Shown here piece after piece: positions 1-11,118 of a DNA stretch of 64,000 bases. The position numbers and the translations under genes are program-made. The stretch's first letter is position 1. Every line of letters starts with the position of its first letter. The stretch covers positions 1 through 64,000 of the forward strand of contig NZ_CADFDK010000009.1 of the NCBI RefSeq assembly GCF_902832885.1. Direction: 5' to 3'. Under the pieces are notes generated by a model. That model made no database searches. It was not told the origin of the DNA and was given only the letters and a program-made list of their open reading frames with translations. The DNA comes from Burkholderia seminalis DSM 23518 (lineage in GTDB: Bacteria; Pseudomonadota; Gammaproteobacteria; Burkholderiales; Burkholderiaceae).

Positions 1-17
1 GGGTGCTGGCCGACTGA
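1..17 (+). CDS. 3' end of an upstream gene (partial)
   Basis: Only the last codons are present: the frame reads Val-Leu-Ala-Asp and stops with TGA at 15-17. The next gene encodes an alpha-E protein, which in related genomes usually follows a circularly permuted ATP-grasp gene. This stub could be the end of such a gene, but that is inference from context only; the visible residues identify nothing. Confidence 0.3.
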
Positions 18-81
18 GCCGGATGCGACCGCGCGCGCCGCAGCCGGCGCGCGAACCGAACGAAGACGGAGTGGACACGAG

Positions 82-1023
82 ATGCTTCTGGGACGTACTG
101 CAAGCGGGCTCTACTGGATGTACCGCTATATCGAGCGCGCGGAGAACATCGCGCGCATCGTCGATGCCGGGTTGCGGATGGCGCTCACGCGCACGTCCGA
201 CGCGCCGGCCGAATGGTCGTCGGTGCTCGTCAGCTCGGGCGCGGACGACGGCTACCGGGAGAAATACGACGCGTATGCGGCCGATACGGTGACCGACTAC
301 CTGCTGCGCGACCGCGACAACCCGTCGAGCGTGCTGTCGTGCATCGAGGCCGCGCGCTCGAACGCGCGGATGGTGCGCACGGCGCTCACGCGCGAGGCGT
401 GGGAAAGCGTGAACGGCGCGTGGCTCGCGCTGCGCCGCGCGCTGGCGCAGCCGGTGCCGGAGAGCGAGCTGCCGGCCGTGCTCGACGAAGTGAAGCGCGA
501 AACCGCGCTGATCCTCGGCAGCTTCTACAGCACGATGCTGCGCAACGAGATCTTCGATTTCGCGCAGATCGGCGCATTCATCGAGCGCGCGGACAACACC
601 GCGCGGATCATCGACGTGAAGTACCACCTGCTGCTGCCGTCGGTGTCGCACGTCGGCACGATCCTCGACAACTACCAGTGGGAGACGATCCTGCGCTGCG
701 TCGCCGCGCACCGTTCGTACCGCTGGGTGTACGACGTGCAGTACAAGCCGATGAACATCGCCGACTACCTTATCCTGAACGGCCGCATGCCGCGTTCGCT
801 GCGTTATTGCTACGGGCGCGTCGTGTCGAGCCTGAACCTGCTTGCAAAGGATTACGGCGTGACACACCCGTGTCACGACACGGCCACGAAGATCCTGCAA
901 ATGCTGTCCGATACCTCGGTCGAGCGGATCTTCAAGAGCGGGCTGCACGAGTTCCTGACCGACTTCATCGGCCGCAACAACAGCCTTGGGCTCGAAATCG
1001 CCCAGGCTTACAACTTCGACTGA
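82..1023 (+). CDS. alpha-E domain protein (DUF403 family)
   Basis: The 313-residue protein is an all-helical alpha-E (DUF403) protein. It opens with a typical LLGRTASGLYWMYRYIERAE stretch and has the repeated ERADNTARIID helix near residues 170-182. The molecular function of the family is unknown. It co-occurs with circularly permuted ATP-grasp ligases and transglutaminase-like proteases in a predicted peptide synthesis or tagging system. The ATG at 82 lies about 10 bases after a GGAG. The transglutaminase-like gene follows after 8 bases, so the two are probably co-transcribed. The same domain reappears as the C-terminal half of the fusion protein at 5674-8322, so the window holds two alpha-E units. 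Confidence 0.9.
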   Translation: MLLGRTASGLYWMYRYIERAENIARIVDAGLRMALTRTSDAPAEWSSVLVSSGADDGYREKYDAYAADTVTDYLLRDRDNPSSVLSCIEAARSNARMVRTALTREAWESVNGAWLALRRALAQPVPESELPAVLDEVKRETALILGSFYSTMLRNEIFDFAQIGAFIERADNTARIIDVKYHLLLPSVSHVGTILDNYQWETILRCVAAHRSYRWVYDVQYKPMNIADYLILNGRMPRSLRYCYGRVVSSLNLLAKDYGVTHPCHDTATKILQMLSDTSVERIFKSGLHEFLTDFIGRNNSLGLEIAQAYNFD

Positions 1024-1031
1024 GACTTGCC

Positions 1032-2009
1032 ATGCGACTCGCCATTCGACACATTTCGCGTTATCAGTTCGACGATCAAGCCACCCATGCGCTGCAACGG
1101 CTGCGGCTGCGCCCGCAGTCGGGCCCCGGGCAGACGGTGCGCGCGTGGCAGGTCACGATCGACGGCGTCGAGCCGTCGCTGTCTTACGCCGACGGGCTCG
1201 GCAACCGGATCGACCTCGTGCGTCACGACCGCGGCGCGAAGGCCGAGATCGTCGTCGTCGCGGCCGGCGTCGTCGAGACGCAGGACCGCGCGGGCATTCT
1301 CGGGAATCCGGAAGGCTATGCGCCGCCGTGGATCTTCGAGCGCGAGACCGCGCTCACGAAGGCGGGCAATACCGTGCGCGAACTCACGGAAGCGCTGCCG
1401 ATCGAGCCGCACGGCCTCGACGCATTGCACTGGCTGATGACGGAAGTGCACGACCGCATCGCGTATGCGCCGAACCTGGCCGCCGACGTGCCTGTCGACG
1501 CGGAAACCGCGCTGCAAAGCGGCGAGGGCACGAGCCGCGACCATGCGCATGCGTTCATCGCGGCCGCGCGCGTGCTGAAGATTCCCGCGCGCTACATCTC
1601 GGGCTACGTGCTCGCCGACAGCGCGATGCAGCGCATCGCCGATGCGAAGCAGAACGCGGGCGACGTCGAGGAGGAGGAAGCGCTCGCGCTGCAGAGCGGC
1701 GAGGGCATGCAGCAGATGCTCGGCGCATCGCATGCCGCGCAATCGCAAGGGCTGCCGCAACCGGCGCTCGGCGCGCAGCCGCAGGCCGCCGCGCTGATGC
1801 AGCAGCCGGCCGGCCATGCATGGGCCGAGGCGTACGTGGAAGGGCTCGGCTGGGTCGGGTTCGATCCGTTCATGAACCGCTGCCCGGACGAGCGCTACGT
1901 GCGCATCGCGGTCGGCCTCGATTATCGCGACGCGCAGCCGGTGACGGGGCTCGGCGCGACGGCCGTCGGCGTCGAGATCAGCGTCGTGCAGTCGCCCGAG
2001 CTCGTCTGA
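1032..2009 (+). CDS. transglutaminase-like protein with altered active site
   Basis: The 325-residue protein has the N-terminal strand domain (MRLAIRHISRYQF) and core fold of bacterial transglutaminase-like proteins, which are usually papain-type cysteine proteases. The expected Cys is absent: the motif reads G-T-S-R-D-H-A-H, with Ser168 where the paralogue at 8316-9341 has Cys227. The His (AGHAW, His262) and Asp (GFDP, Asp278) are kept. A Gln/Ala/Glu-rich insert of about 65 residues separates the nucleophile motif from the His. It may be a non-catalytic paralogue or use Ser. It sits between the alpha-E gene and the large DUF2126 gene, so it probably acts in the same system. Confidence 0.85.
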   Translation: MRLAIRHISRYQFDDQATHALQRLRLRPQSGPGQTVRAWQVTIDGVEPSLSYADGLGNRIDLVRHDRGAKAEIVVVAAGVVETQDRAGILGNPEGYAPPWIFERETALTKAGNTVRELTEALPIEPHGLDALHWLMTEVHDRIAYAPNLAADVPVDAETALQSGEGTSRDHAHAFIAAARVLKIPARYISGYVLADSAMQRIADAKQNAGDVEEEEALALQSGEGMQQMLGASHAAQSQGLPQPALGAQPQAAALMQQPAGHAWAEAYVEGLGWVGFDPFMNRCPDERYVRIAVGLDYRDAQPVTGLGATAVGVEISVVQSPELV

Positions 2010-2102
2010 CCCCGCGCACGCTTTCGCCGAATCCGCCATGCCGGGCCGCCGCGTCGAGTGCGACGCGGCGCGCGCGGCCGGCCCAACCCGAACCGAGTTC
2101 CC

Positions 2103-5100
2103 ATGTCCATCCACGTCGCGCTGCATCACACCACCCGCTATCGCTACGACCGGCTCGTCAACCTCGGCCCGCAGGTCGTGCGGCTGCGGCCCGCGCCGCA
2201 TTGCCGGACGCCGATTCTTGCGTACTCGATGACGGTCGAGCCCGCGCAGCACTTCATCAACTGGCAGCAGGACCCGTTCTCGAACTATCTCGCGCGGCTC
2301 GTGTTTCCGGAGCGCACCGAGCACTTCGAGATCACGATCGATCTCGTCGCCGAGATGTCGGTGTACAACCCGTTCGACTTCTTCCTCGAAGCGAGCGCCG
2401 AGCAATACCCGTTCAGCTATGACGATGCGCTGAAGACCGAGCTCGCGCCGTATCTCGTGTGCGATCCGCAGACGAGCGCGTCGCCGTTGTTCCGTACGTA
2501 TCTCGACGGCGTCGATCGCACGCCGGCCGGCACCGTGAACTTCCTCGTCGCGCTGAACCAGCAGCTTCAGCACGACATCGGCTATCTCGTGCGGATGGAG
2601 CCCGGCGTGCAGACGCCCGAGCAGACGCTCGAGCTCGCGTCCGGCTCGTGCCGCGACAGCGCGTGGCTGCTCGTGCAGCTGTGCCGTCATCTCGGCATCG
2701 CCGCGCGTTTCGTGTCGGGCTACCTGATCCAGCTCACGCCCGACGTGAAGTCGCTCGATGGCCCGAGCGGCACGTCGGTGGACTTCACCGACCTGCACGC
2801 GTGGTGCGAGGTGTACCTCCCGGGCGCCGGCTGGATCGGCTTCGACCCGACGTCGGGCCTGCTCGCGGGCGAAGGGCATATTCCGCTCGCCTGCACGCCG
2901 CAGCCGACGAGCGCCGCGCCGGTCGAAGGGCTGATCGACGAGTGCGAGGTGTCGTTCGAGCACGAGATGACCGTGACGCGCGTGTACGAATCGCCGCGCG
3001 TGACGAAACCGTATACGGAATCGCAGTGGGACGCCGTGCTGGCGCTCGGCACGCAGGTCGACGGCGCGCTGGCGGCCGGCGACGTGCGGCTCACGCAGGG
3101 CGGCGAGCCGACCTTCGTGTCGATCGACGATCGCGACGGCGCCGAGTGGAACACCGATGCGCTCGGCCCGACCAAGCGCGGCTACGCGACCGAACTCGTG
3201 CAGCGGCTGCGCGCCGAGTACGGCGACGGCGGTTTCCTGCATTTCGGGCAGGGCAAGTGGTATCCGGGCGAGCAGCTGCCGCGCTGGGCATTGTCGATCT
3301 TCTGGCGCGCGGACGGCCAGCCCGTGTGGCACGATCCGTCGCTGTTCGCCGACGAGCGCGAGCCGTCCGCGTACACGACCGACGACGCGAAGCGCTTCAT
3401 CGATGCGCTCGCCGCGCGGCTGAACCTGACCGACGAATTCATCCAGCCCGGCTACGAGGATGTCTGGTACTACCTGTGGCGCGAGCGCCGGCTGCCCGTC
3501 AACGTCGATCCGTTCGACTCGCGACTCGACGACGAGCTCGAGCGCGCGCGGCTGCGCAAGGTGTTCGACCAGCAGCTCGACAGCGTGGTCGGCTACGTGC
3601 TGCCGGTCAAGCGCACGGACGATGCACCGGGTCTCGACGGGCCGCGCTGGCAGACGGGGCCGTGGTTCTTCCGCGACGAGCGGATGTATCTCGTGCCGGG
3701 CGATTCGCCGATGGGCTATCGACTGCCGCTCGATTCGCTGCCGTGGGCCTCGCGCGCCGACCATCCGTACCTGGTCGAACGCGATCCGTTCGCGCCGCGC
3801 AGCGCGCTGCCGGACGCCGCCGCGATCCGTGCGCGCTACGCGGGCCCGGCCGACGCGCCGCGCTACCTGTCCGGCGTGCATCGCGAAGCGCCTGCGCAGA
3901 CGGTCATGCAGTGGCGTGACGACGGCACGGCCGCGGGCGGGCGCGCGTCAGCGCACGATCCGCAGCGCCGGCCCGAGCGCTTCGAATCGGCCGCGTGGAT
4001 CACGCGCACCGCGCTGTGCGCCGAGGTGCGCAACGGCATCCTGTACCTGTTCATGCCGCCGCTCGCCGCGCTCGAGGATTATCTCGACCTGCTCGGCGCG
4101 ATCGAGCTGACCGCGCACGCGCTCGGCGTGAAGCTCGTGCTCGAAGGCTATCCGCCGCCGCGCGATGCGCGGCTGAAGCTGCTGCAGGTGACGCCCGATC
4201 CCGGCGTGATCGAGGTGAACATCCATCCGGCCGCGAGCTTCGACGAACTCGTCGACCACACGGAATTCCTGTACGACGCCGCGTGGCAGTCGCGGCTGTG
4301 CAGCGAGAAATTCATGGTCGACGGCCGTCACGTCGGCACGGGCGGCGGCAACCACTTCGTGCTCGGCGGTGCGACGCCGGCCGACAGCCCGTTCCTGCGC
4401 CGCCCGGACCTGCTCGCGAGCCTGATCGCGTACTGGCACAACCATCCGTCGCTGTCGTACCTGTTCTCGGGGCTGTTCATCGGGCCGACGAGCCAGGCAC
4501 CGCGCGTCGACGAGGCGCGCAACGACCAGCTGTACGAACTCGACATCGCGTTCGCCGAGATCCAGCGCAACAAGCTGCTGTTCGGGCAGGACATGCCGCC
4601 GTGGCTCGTCGACCGCGTGCTGCGCAACCTGCTGATCGACGTGACGGGCAACACGCACCGCAGCGAGTTCTGCATCGACAAGCTGTATTCGCCCGATTCG
4701 TCGACCGGCCGGCTCGGCCTGCTCGAGCTGCGTGCGTTCGAGATGCCGCCGCACGCACGGATGAGCATCGTGCAGCAACTGTTGCTGCGCGCCCTGGTCG
4801 CGCGTTTCTGGGCCGCGCCGTACACGACGCCGCTCACGCGCTGGGGCACCGCGCTGCACGACCGCTTCATGCTGCCCGAGTTTCTTCAGATGGATTTCGA
4901 CGATGTGCTGGCCGAACTGCGCGAGGCCGGTTTTGCGTTCGATCCGGCGTGGTTCGCACCGCACTTCGAATTCCGCTTCCCGCTGTTCGGCCAGATCGCG
5001 GTGAACGGCATGCAGCTGTCGTTGCGCGGCGCACTGGAACCGTGGCACGTGATGGGCGAGGAGGGCGCGCCCGGCGGCACGGTCCGTTACGTCGATTCGT

Positions 5101-5516
5101 CGGTCGAACGGCTCGAGGTGCGCGTGACGGGGCTGAACGACAACCGGCACGTCGTGACCGTCAACGGCCGCGCGCTGCCGCTGCAGCCGACCGGCACCGT
5201 CGGCGAGTACGTCGCGGGCGTGCGCTACAAGGCGTGGTCGCCGCCGTCCGCGCTGCATCCGACCATCGGCGTGCATGCGCCGCTCACGTTCGACATCGTC
5301 GATACGTGGCTGCAGCGCTCGCTCGGCGGCTGTCGTTATCACGTCGCGCATCCGGGCGGGCGCAACTACGCGACGTTCCCGGTCAATGCATACGAAGCCG
5401 AGAGCCGCCGGCTCGCACGCTTCGTCGAGATGGGGCATACGCCGGGGCGGATGGATGTCGCGGCTGCCGCGCCGAGCCGCGAATTCCCGTTCACGCTCGA
5501 CTTGCGGCGGCCGTGA
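2103..5516 (+). CDS. large transglutaminase-like / DUF2126 protein
   Basis: The protein is 1137 residues long. Residues 1-300 form a transglutaminase-like domain with intact Cys183 (GSCRDSAW), His232 (LHAWCEV) and Asp248 (GFDPTSG). The rest matches the long DUF2126 region found only in this protein type. DUF2126 has been linked to amidoligase or circularly permuted peptide-ligation systems, but its reaction is not established. The ATG at 2103 was preferred over the in-frame start at 2058 because it begins with MSIHVALHHTTRYRYD, the usual N-terminus of the fold. The 93-base gap to the previous gene and the same strand suggest one transcript. No signal peptide is seen. Confidence 0.9.
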   Translation: MSIHVALHHTTRYRYDRLVNLGPQVVRLRPAPHCRTPILAYSMTVEPAQHFINWQQDPFSNYLARLVFPERTEHFEITIDLVAEMSVYNPFDFFLEASAEQYPFSYDDALKTELAPYLVCDPQTSASPLFRTYLDGVDRTPAGTVNFLVALNQQLQHDIGYLVRMEPGVQTPEQTLELASGSCRDSAWLLVQLCRHLGIAARFVSGYLIQLTPDVKSLDGPSGTSVDFTDLHAWCEVYLPGAGWIGFDPTSGLLAGEGHIPLACTPQPTSAAPVEGLIDECEVSFEHEMTVTRVYESPRVTKPYTESQWDAVLALGTQVDGALAAGDVRLTQGGEPTFVSIDDRDGAEWNTDALGPTKRGYATELVQRLRAEYGDGGFLHFGQGKWYPGEQLPRWALSIFWRADGQPVWHDPSLFADEREPSAYTTDDAKRFIDALAARLNLTDEFIQPGYEDVWYYLWRERRLPVNVDPFDSRLDDELERARLRKVFDQQLDSVVGYVLPVKRTDDAPGLDGPRWQTGPWFFRDERMYLVPGDSPMGYRLPLDSLPWASRADHPYLVERDPFAPRSALPDAAAIRARYAGPADAPRYLSGVHREAPAQTVMQWRDDGTAAGGRASAHDPQRRPERFESAAWITRTALCAEVRNGILYLFMPPLAALEDYLDLLGAIELTAHALGVKLVLEGYPPPRDARLKLLQVTPDPGVIEVNIHPAASFDELVDHTEFLYDAAWQSRLCSEKFMVDGRHVGTGGGNHFVLGGATPADSPFLRRPDLLASLIAYWHNHPSLSYLFSGLFIGPTSQAPRVDEARNDQLYELDIAFAEIQRNKLLFGQDMPPWLVDRVLRNLLIDVTGNTHRSEFCIDKLYSPDSSTGRLGLLELRAFEMPPHARMSIVQQLLLRALVARFWAAPYTTPLTRWGTALHDRFMLPEFLQMDFDDVLAELREAGFAFDPAWFAPHFEFRFPLFGQIAVNGMQLSLRGALEPWHVMGEEGAPGGTVRYVDSSVERLEVRVTGLNDNRHVVTVNGRALPLQPTGTVGEYVAGVRYKAWSPPSALHPTIGVHAPLTFDIVDTWLQRSLGGCRYHVAHPGGRNYATFPVNAYEAESRRLARFVEMGHTPGRMDVAAAAPSREFPFTLDLRRP

Positions 5517-5673
5517 TCCAGTAACGACGGGGCGGACGACGATGCGCGGCTCGCGATCTCCCGGCGGCCTCGCCGGAATGCTAGGATGCGGGCAGATTGC
5601 GGCCGCGCGCCGTGGCTTGCCGCCCCGATGGCGGCGCGCGTGCGCGGCCGCACCCTGACGACGGAACGACATC

Positions 5674-8322
5674 GTGCCGCCCATTGATACCGACCATCTC
5701 GCCGCCCTCGACGCGATGCCCACGCTTTTCGATACCGGCGCGCAGCCGGACGCCGCCGAACTGGCCGCCGCGCTCGCGGCGCCGGCGGCCGCCGGCCGCT
5801 ACGACGAACTGCGCGGCAGCGCGGCCGGCCTGATCGCGCCTGCGCTCGCGCCCGCGTGGCGCAGCTTCTTTACGTCGATCGGCAGCGACGGCGTGGCCGA
5901 TCTCGATCGCCGCGCCGATGCGCTGCACCGGAGCATGCGCGAGAACGGCCTGTTCTACCAGCTGCACGAGCAGCGCGCCGGCGACGGCGCGGCCGGCCCG
6001 TGGTCGCTCGACCTGCTGCCGATGATCGTCACGCCCGACGACTGGGTCGCGATCGAGCGCGGCGTGCTGCAGCGCGTGCGGCTGCTCAACGCGACGCTGG
6101 CCGACCTGTACGGGCCGCAGACCATCCTGCAGCGCGGGCTGCTGCCGCCCGCGCTCGTCACCGGCCACCCCGGCTACCTGCGCGCGATGCGCGGCGCGCG
6201 CGTGCCGGGCGATACCTGGCTGCACGTCGTCGCGTTCGATCTCGCGCGCGGCCCGGACGGGCAGTGGCGGATCGTCGCGCAGCATACGCAGGGCGCGGCC
6301 GGGCTCGGCTACCTGCTCGAAAACCGCCTGATCGTGTCGCGGCTCTTTCCGCGCGGGTTTCGCGGGCTGCGCGTGCAGCGCCTCGCGTCCGCGTATCGCG
6401 CGCTGCTGCAGAGCATGCAGTCGCTCAGCCCGGCCCGCAAGAACTCGCGGATCGTGCTGCTGACGCCGGGGCCGCACAGCGCGACGTATTTCGAACATGC
6501 GTATCTCGCACGCTATCTCGGCCTCACGCTCGTCGAGGGCGGCGACCTGACCGCGCGCGACAACCGCGTCTTCCTGAAGACGCTGCGCGGGCTCGAACCG
6601 GTGCACGGCATCCTGCGGCGCGTCGACGACGCGTGGCTCGATCCGCTCGAACTGCGGCCCGATTCGATGCTCGGCGTGCCGGGGCTGCTGCAGGCCGTGC
6701 GCGCGGGCAACGTGCTGCTCGCGAACGCACCGGGCTCGGGCTTCCTCGAATCGCCGGCGATGCTCGGCTTCATGCCGCGCCTCGCCGAAGCGCTGCTCGG
6801 CGAAACGTTGACGCTGCCGGCCGTGCATTCGTGGTGGTGCGGCGAGGCGGCTGCCTGCGACGATGCGCTGCCGCAGCTTGCGCGCGGCATCGTGAAGGCC
6901 TCCTATCCACCCGAGGTGCAGGCCGGCGGCGCGTTCGAGCCGGTGATCGGCGCACGGCTCACGCAGGCGCAGCTGGCCGCATGGCGCGCCCGGATCCTCG
7001 CGCGGCCCGAACACTACACGGTGCAGGCCGACCTGCCGCTGTCGCAGGCGCCGACCTGGCCGCGGCCCGACACGCCCGAGGGCAACGGCAGCGCACGCAT
7101 CGTGCCGAAGCCGCTGCTGCTGCGCGTGTTCGCGCTCGCCGACGGCGCGCAGCGCTGGCGGCTCCTGCCCGGCGGGCTGTCGCGGGTCGGCACGCGCGAC
7201 ACGCTGTTCAATGCGCCGATGCCGCACGGCGGCAGCACCGTCGATACCTGGGTGATGACCGAGGGCATCGTCGATTCGACGACGCTGCTGCAAACGCACC
7301 TCGGCCCCGACGACCTCGTCGAGCGACCGCGCGCGATCGCGAGCCGTGCGGCCGAGAACCTGTTCTGGCTCGGCCGTTACACCGAACGCGCGACCAACCT
7401 GATGCGCCTCGCGCGCGCCGCGCTCGAAAGGCTGCGCGGCGAAGACGACGTCGACAGCCCCGCGCATCTGGAACTGATCGATACGCTGTGCCGCGACACG
7501 GGCCTGATCGCGGCCGACGCACCGAATGCCGTCGACGCGCCGCGCGCGTTCCAGCATGCGCTTGCGACGTCGCTGACGCGCGGCGCCGATCGCACGTCGG
7601 GCATCGCGTCGTGCCTGTTCGGGATGCGCGGCGCCGCCGCCGCGATCCGCGAACGGCTGTCCAGCGATCAGTGGCGGTTGATCGACGACGCGACGCAACT
7701 GTTCGCGGACAGCGCCGGGCAGCCGGAGGCCGAGGAGCAGATCGGTAACGAGGCGCTGCAGCTGCTGGAGCGCCTCGGCCTGCTGCTCGGCGCGATCACC
7801 GGTGCGCAGACCGACAACATGACGCGCGACGACGGCTGGCGCCTGCTGTCGATCGGCCGGCAGATCGACCGGCTGGACTTCCTGTGCAGCGTGCTGAAGT
7901 TCGCCTTCGAGGAGGGTGTCGTGCACCGGCAGGACGGTTTCGAACTCGTGCTGGAGCTGTTCGACAGCACGATCACGTTCCGCTCGCGTTTCCAGCGCGG
8001 CTTCGACGTCGCGCCGCTGCTGTCGCTCGTCGTGCTCGACACCGACAATCCGCGTTCGCTCGGCTGGGTCGTGCAGGCGCTGCGCGGCCGGCTGACGAAG
8101 GTCGAGCGCAGCGAAGGCTATGCGCTGTCCGAGCTGGCCGAGACGATTCCGGACGTGCCCGCGTGGTCGCTGCACGAACTGTGCGAAACCGTTGACGGCG
8201 GCCGGCACGACAAGCTGCTCGATGCGCTCGATACGACCGTGAAGGCGGTCTGGGAACTGTCGAACCGCATCGGCGAACGCTACTTCAGCCACGTGCGCGA
8301 GGCGGGCAGGACGCTATGGTGA
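5674..8322 (+). CDS. fused circularly permuted ATP-grasp and alpha-E protein
   Basis: This 882-residue fusion has a circularly permuted type-2 ATP-grasp domain (roughly residues 70-500) followed by an alpha-E domain from about residue 555, starting at ENLFWLGRYTERATNLMRLA. ATP-grasp enzymes join a carboxylate to an amine or thiol at the cost of ATP. The fusion joins two partners that are separate genes at the left edge of the window. It starts with GTG at 5674; an ATG alternative in frame is not nearby. The stop overlaps the start of the next transglutaminase gene by seven bases (ATGGTGA), which implies translational coupling. Substrate and product are unknown. Confidence 0.88.
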   Translation: MPPIDTDHLAALDAMPTLFDTGAQPDAAELAAALAAPAAAGRYDELRGSAAGLIAPALAPAWRSFFTSIGSDGVADLDRRADALHRSMRENGLFYQLHEQRAGDGAAGPWSLDLLPMIVTPDDWVAIERGVLQRVRLLNATLADLYGPQTILQRGLLPPALVTGHPGYLRAMRGARVPGDTWLHVVAFDLARGPDGQWRIVAQHTQGAAGLGYLLENRLIVSRLFPRGFRGLRVQRLASAYRALLQSMQSLSPARKNSRIVLLTPGPHSATYFEHAYLARYLGLTLVEGGDLTARDNRVFLKTLRGLEPVHGILRRVDDAWLDPLELRPDSMLGVPGLLQAVRAGNVLLANAPGSGFLESPAMLGFMPRLAEALLGETLTLPAVHSWWCGEAAACDDALPQLARGIVKASYPPEVQAGGAFEPVIGARLTQAQLAAWRARILARPEHYTVQADLPLSQAPTWPRPDTPEGNGSARIVPKPLLLRVFALADGAQRWRLLPGGLSRVGTRDTLFNAPMPHGGSTVDTWVMTEGIVDSTTLLQTHLGPDDLVERPRAIASRAAENLFWLGRYTERATNLMRLARAALERLRGEDDVDSPAHLELIDTLCRDTGLIAADAPNAVDAPRAFQHALATSLTRGADRTSGIASCLFGMRGAAAAIRERLSSDQWRLIDDATQLFADSAGQPEAEEQIGNEALQLLERLGLLLGAITGAQTDNMTRDDGWRLLSIGRQIDRLDFLCSVLKFAFEEGVVHRQDGFELVLELFDSTITFRSRFQRGFDVAPLLSLVVLDTDNPRSLGWVVQALRGRLTKVERSEGYALSELAETIPDVPAWSLHELCETVDGGRHDKLLDALDTTVKAVWELSNRIGERYFSHVREAGRTLW

Positions 8323-9341
8323 CGACGAAAGGCGCGGTGAAGGCGCCGTCCGGTGCAGGCAAGACACGACCGGCAGCCGCGCCGGCCGCCATGGCGCCCG
8401 GCCGGTTGCTGCGTGTCACGCACGACACCGAATACCGTTACGCGGCGCGCGTCGAATCCGCGCAGCACCAGGCACGCCTGCAACCGCTCGTGACGCCGCG
8501 CCAGCAGGTGCTGTCGTTCTCGCTCGACATCGAGCCCGTGCCGGAATCGGTCTGCACGGAGATCGATGCGTTCGGCAACGCGCGCGCGTCGTTCGCACTG
8601 AACCAGCCGCACGACGCGCTGCTCGTGCGCAGCCGCAGCACGGTGCGCGTGACGCCGCCCGTGTGGTCGCTTGGCGCCCGCGGCGAGCCGCCGCCCGCGA
8701 TCGCGCATCCCGACGCAAGGCAGGCGACCGAATGGGAAGCCGTGCGCGACCGCTTGCGGTTTCGTGCGGGGCAGCCTTACGACGCGGCGAGCGAATTCCT
8801 GTTCGTGTCGCCGCACGTCGCCTGCGATCCCGAGCTCGCCGCTTATGCGGCCGCGAGCTTCACGCCGCAACGGCCGCTCGTGCAGGCCGCCTGGGACCTG
8901 ATGCGGCGCGTGCACGCCGATTTCGCCTATACACCGAACAGCACCGACATCACGACGTCGGCGCTCGATGCGCTGCGGTTGCGCAAGGGCGTCTGCCAGG
9001 ATTTCGCGCACGTGATGATCGGCGCGCTGCGCTCGCTCGGGCTGGCCGCGCGTTACGTCAGCGGCTACCTGCTCACGCAGCCGCCGCCCGGGCAACCGCG
9101 GCTGATCGGTGCCGATGCGTCGCATGCGTGGGTCGAGGTGTACGACCCGGCATGGCCCGAGGACAACGGCTGGCTGCAGCTCGATCCGACCAACGACCGC
9201 TCGCCGGGCGACGACTACGTGATGCTGTCGGTCGGTCGCGACTATGCGGACGTCACGCCGCTGCGCGGCGTGATCCGCGGCGGCGGTGCGGATCAGGAGC
9301 TGAAGGTCGGCGTGACGGTCGAGCCGCTCGATGCGCCGTAA
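8316..9341 (+). CDS. transglutaminase-like protein (intact triad)
   Basis: This 341-residue protein has an intact transglutaminase-like core: Cys227 in GVCQDFAH, His270 in ASHAWVEVY and Asp290 in LQLDPTND. The N-terminal strand domain starts near residue 30 (RLLRVTHDTEYRYAAR), preceded by a low-complexity Ala/Pro/Lys leader. It probably cleaves or rearranges peptide bonds made by the ATP-grasp partner, whose gene it overlaps. Compared with the paralogue at 1032-2009 it lacks the long insert and keeps the nucleophile, so it is the more likely active enzyme of the pair. Confidence 0.88.
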   Translation: MVTTKGAVKAPSGAGKTRPAAAPAAMAPGRLLRVTHDTEYRYAARVESAQHQARLQPLVTPRQQVLSFSLDIEPVPESVCTEIDAFGNARASFALNQPHDALLVRSRSTVRVTPPVWSLGARGEPPPAIAHPDARQATEWEAVRDRLRFRAGQPYDAASEFLFVSPHVACDPELAAYAAASFTPQRPLVQAAWDLMRRVHADFAYTPNSTDITTSALDALRLRKGVCQDFAHVMIGALRSLGLAARYVSGYLLTQPPPGQPRLIGADASHAWVEVYDPAWPEDNGWLQLDPTNDRSPGDDYVMLSVGRDYADVTPLRGVIRGGGADQELKVGVTVEPLDAP

Positions 9342-9521
9342 CGCGGGCCTCCCGTGAGGGCGGTTTCCGGTTTAAGTCTTCGTTAATACTGCACGCCTAG
9401 CATGGTGATGCCGGTGGACGGCCCGGACTCCGGTCCGGCGCGCCGGCGGCACGCGCGGGTGCGTCGACGTCACGGCGCCGCGCCGTCGCGCGTCGCCATT
9501 TCCTTGCAACGGCGGCAGACC

Positions 9522-9794
9522 ATGATCAAGCACTTCGACTACACGCTCGGCGGCGAGACGATCTCGCTCTGCGCGAGCTTCGGCGCGGGCCCGGCATTCC
9601 GCCGCGTGCTCGTGAGCCGCGCGGATTCGATGGAGACGCTGGTGGTGCTCGACGCGCGCGGCCTGTCGGGCCTGCTGAAGGTGGCGACCGAAGAACCGGA
9701 GGGGCTGCTCGACGACGCAATCCGCAAGGTCGGCGACGAGCAGCTTGTCGAGCGCGCGATCAGCGGCAGGACGATCGTCGAAGCCGCGCTTTGA
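9522..9794 (+). CDS. small protein of unknown function
   Basis: The 90-residue protein starts MIKHFDYTLGGETISLC and contains no signal peptide or membrane segment. It is mixed strand/helix by eye, with an acidic middle (EEPEGLLDDA) and ends in IVEAAL. I do not recognise a domain. The ATG at 9522 was chosen over the longer frame from 9402 because the upstream part is Arg/Ala-rich, like out-of-frame translation. It lies alone between the transglutaminase cluster and the convergent iminopeptidase gene. Confidence 0.65.
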   Translation: MIKHFDYTLGGETISLCASFGAGPAFRRVLVSRADSMETLVVLDARGLSGLLKVATEEPEGLLDDAIRKVGDEQLVERAISGRTIVEAAL

Positions 9795-9861
9795 TCGCGG
9801 CGGCGCGTAGGCGTGCCGGCAGGCATCGCAGCACGCACTGCGATGCGTTGCACCCTATGGA

Positions 9862-11118
<1,257 letters not shown>

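Noticed and set aside
3948-5723. Long open frame on the minus strand opposite the DUF2126 gene
   Set aside because: Very GC-rich third positions keep antisense frames open; its protein is Arg/His/Ala-rich with no recognisable motif, while the plus-strand frame has an intact catalytic triad and long conserved blocks.
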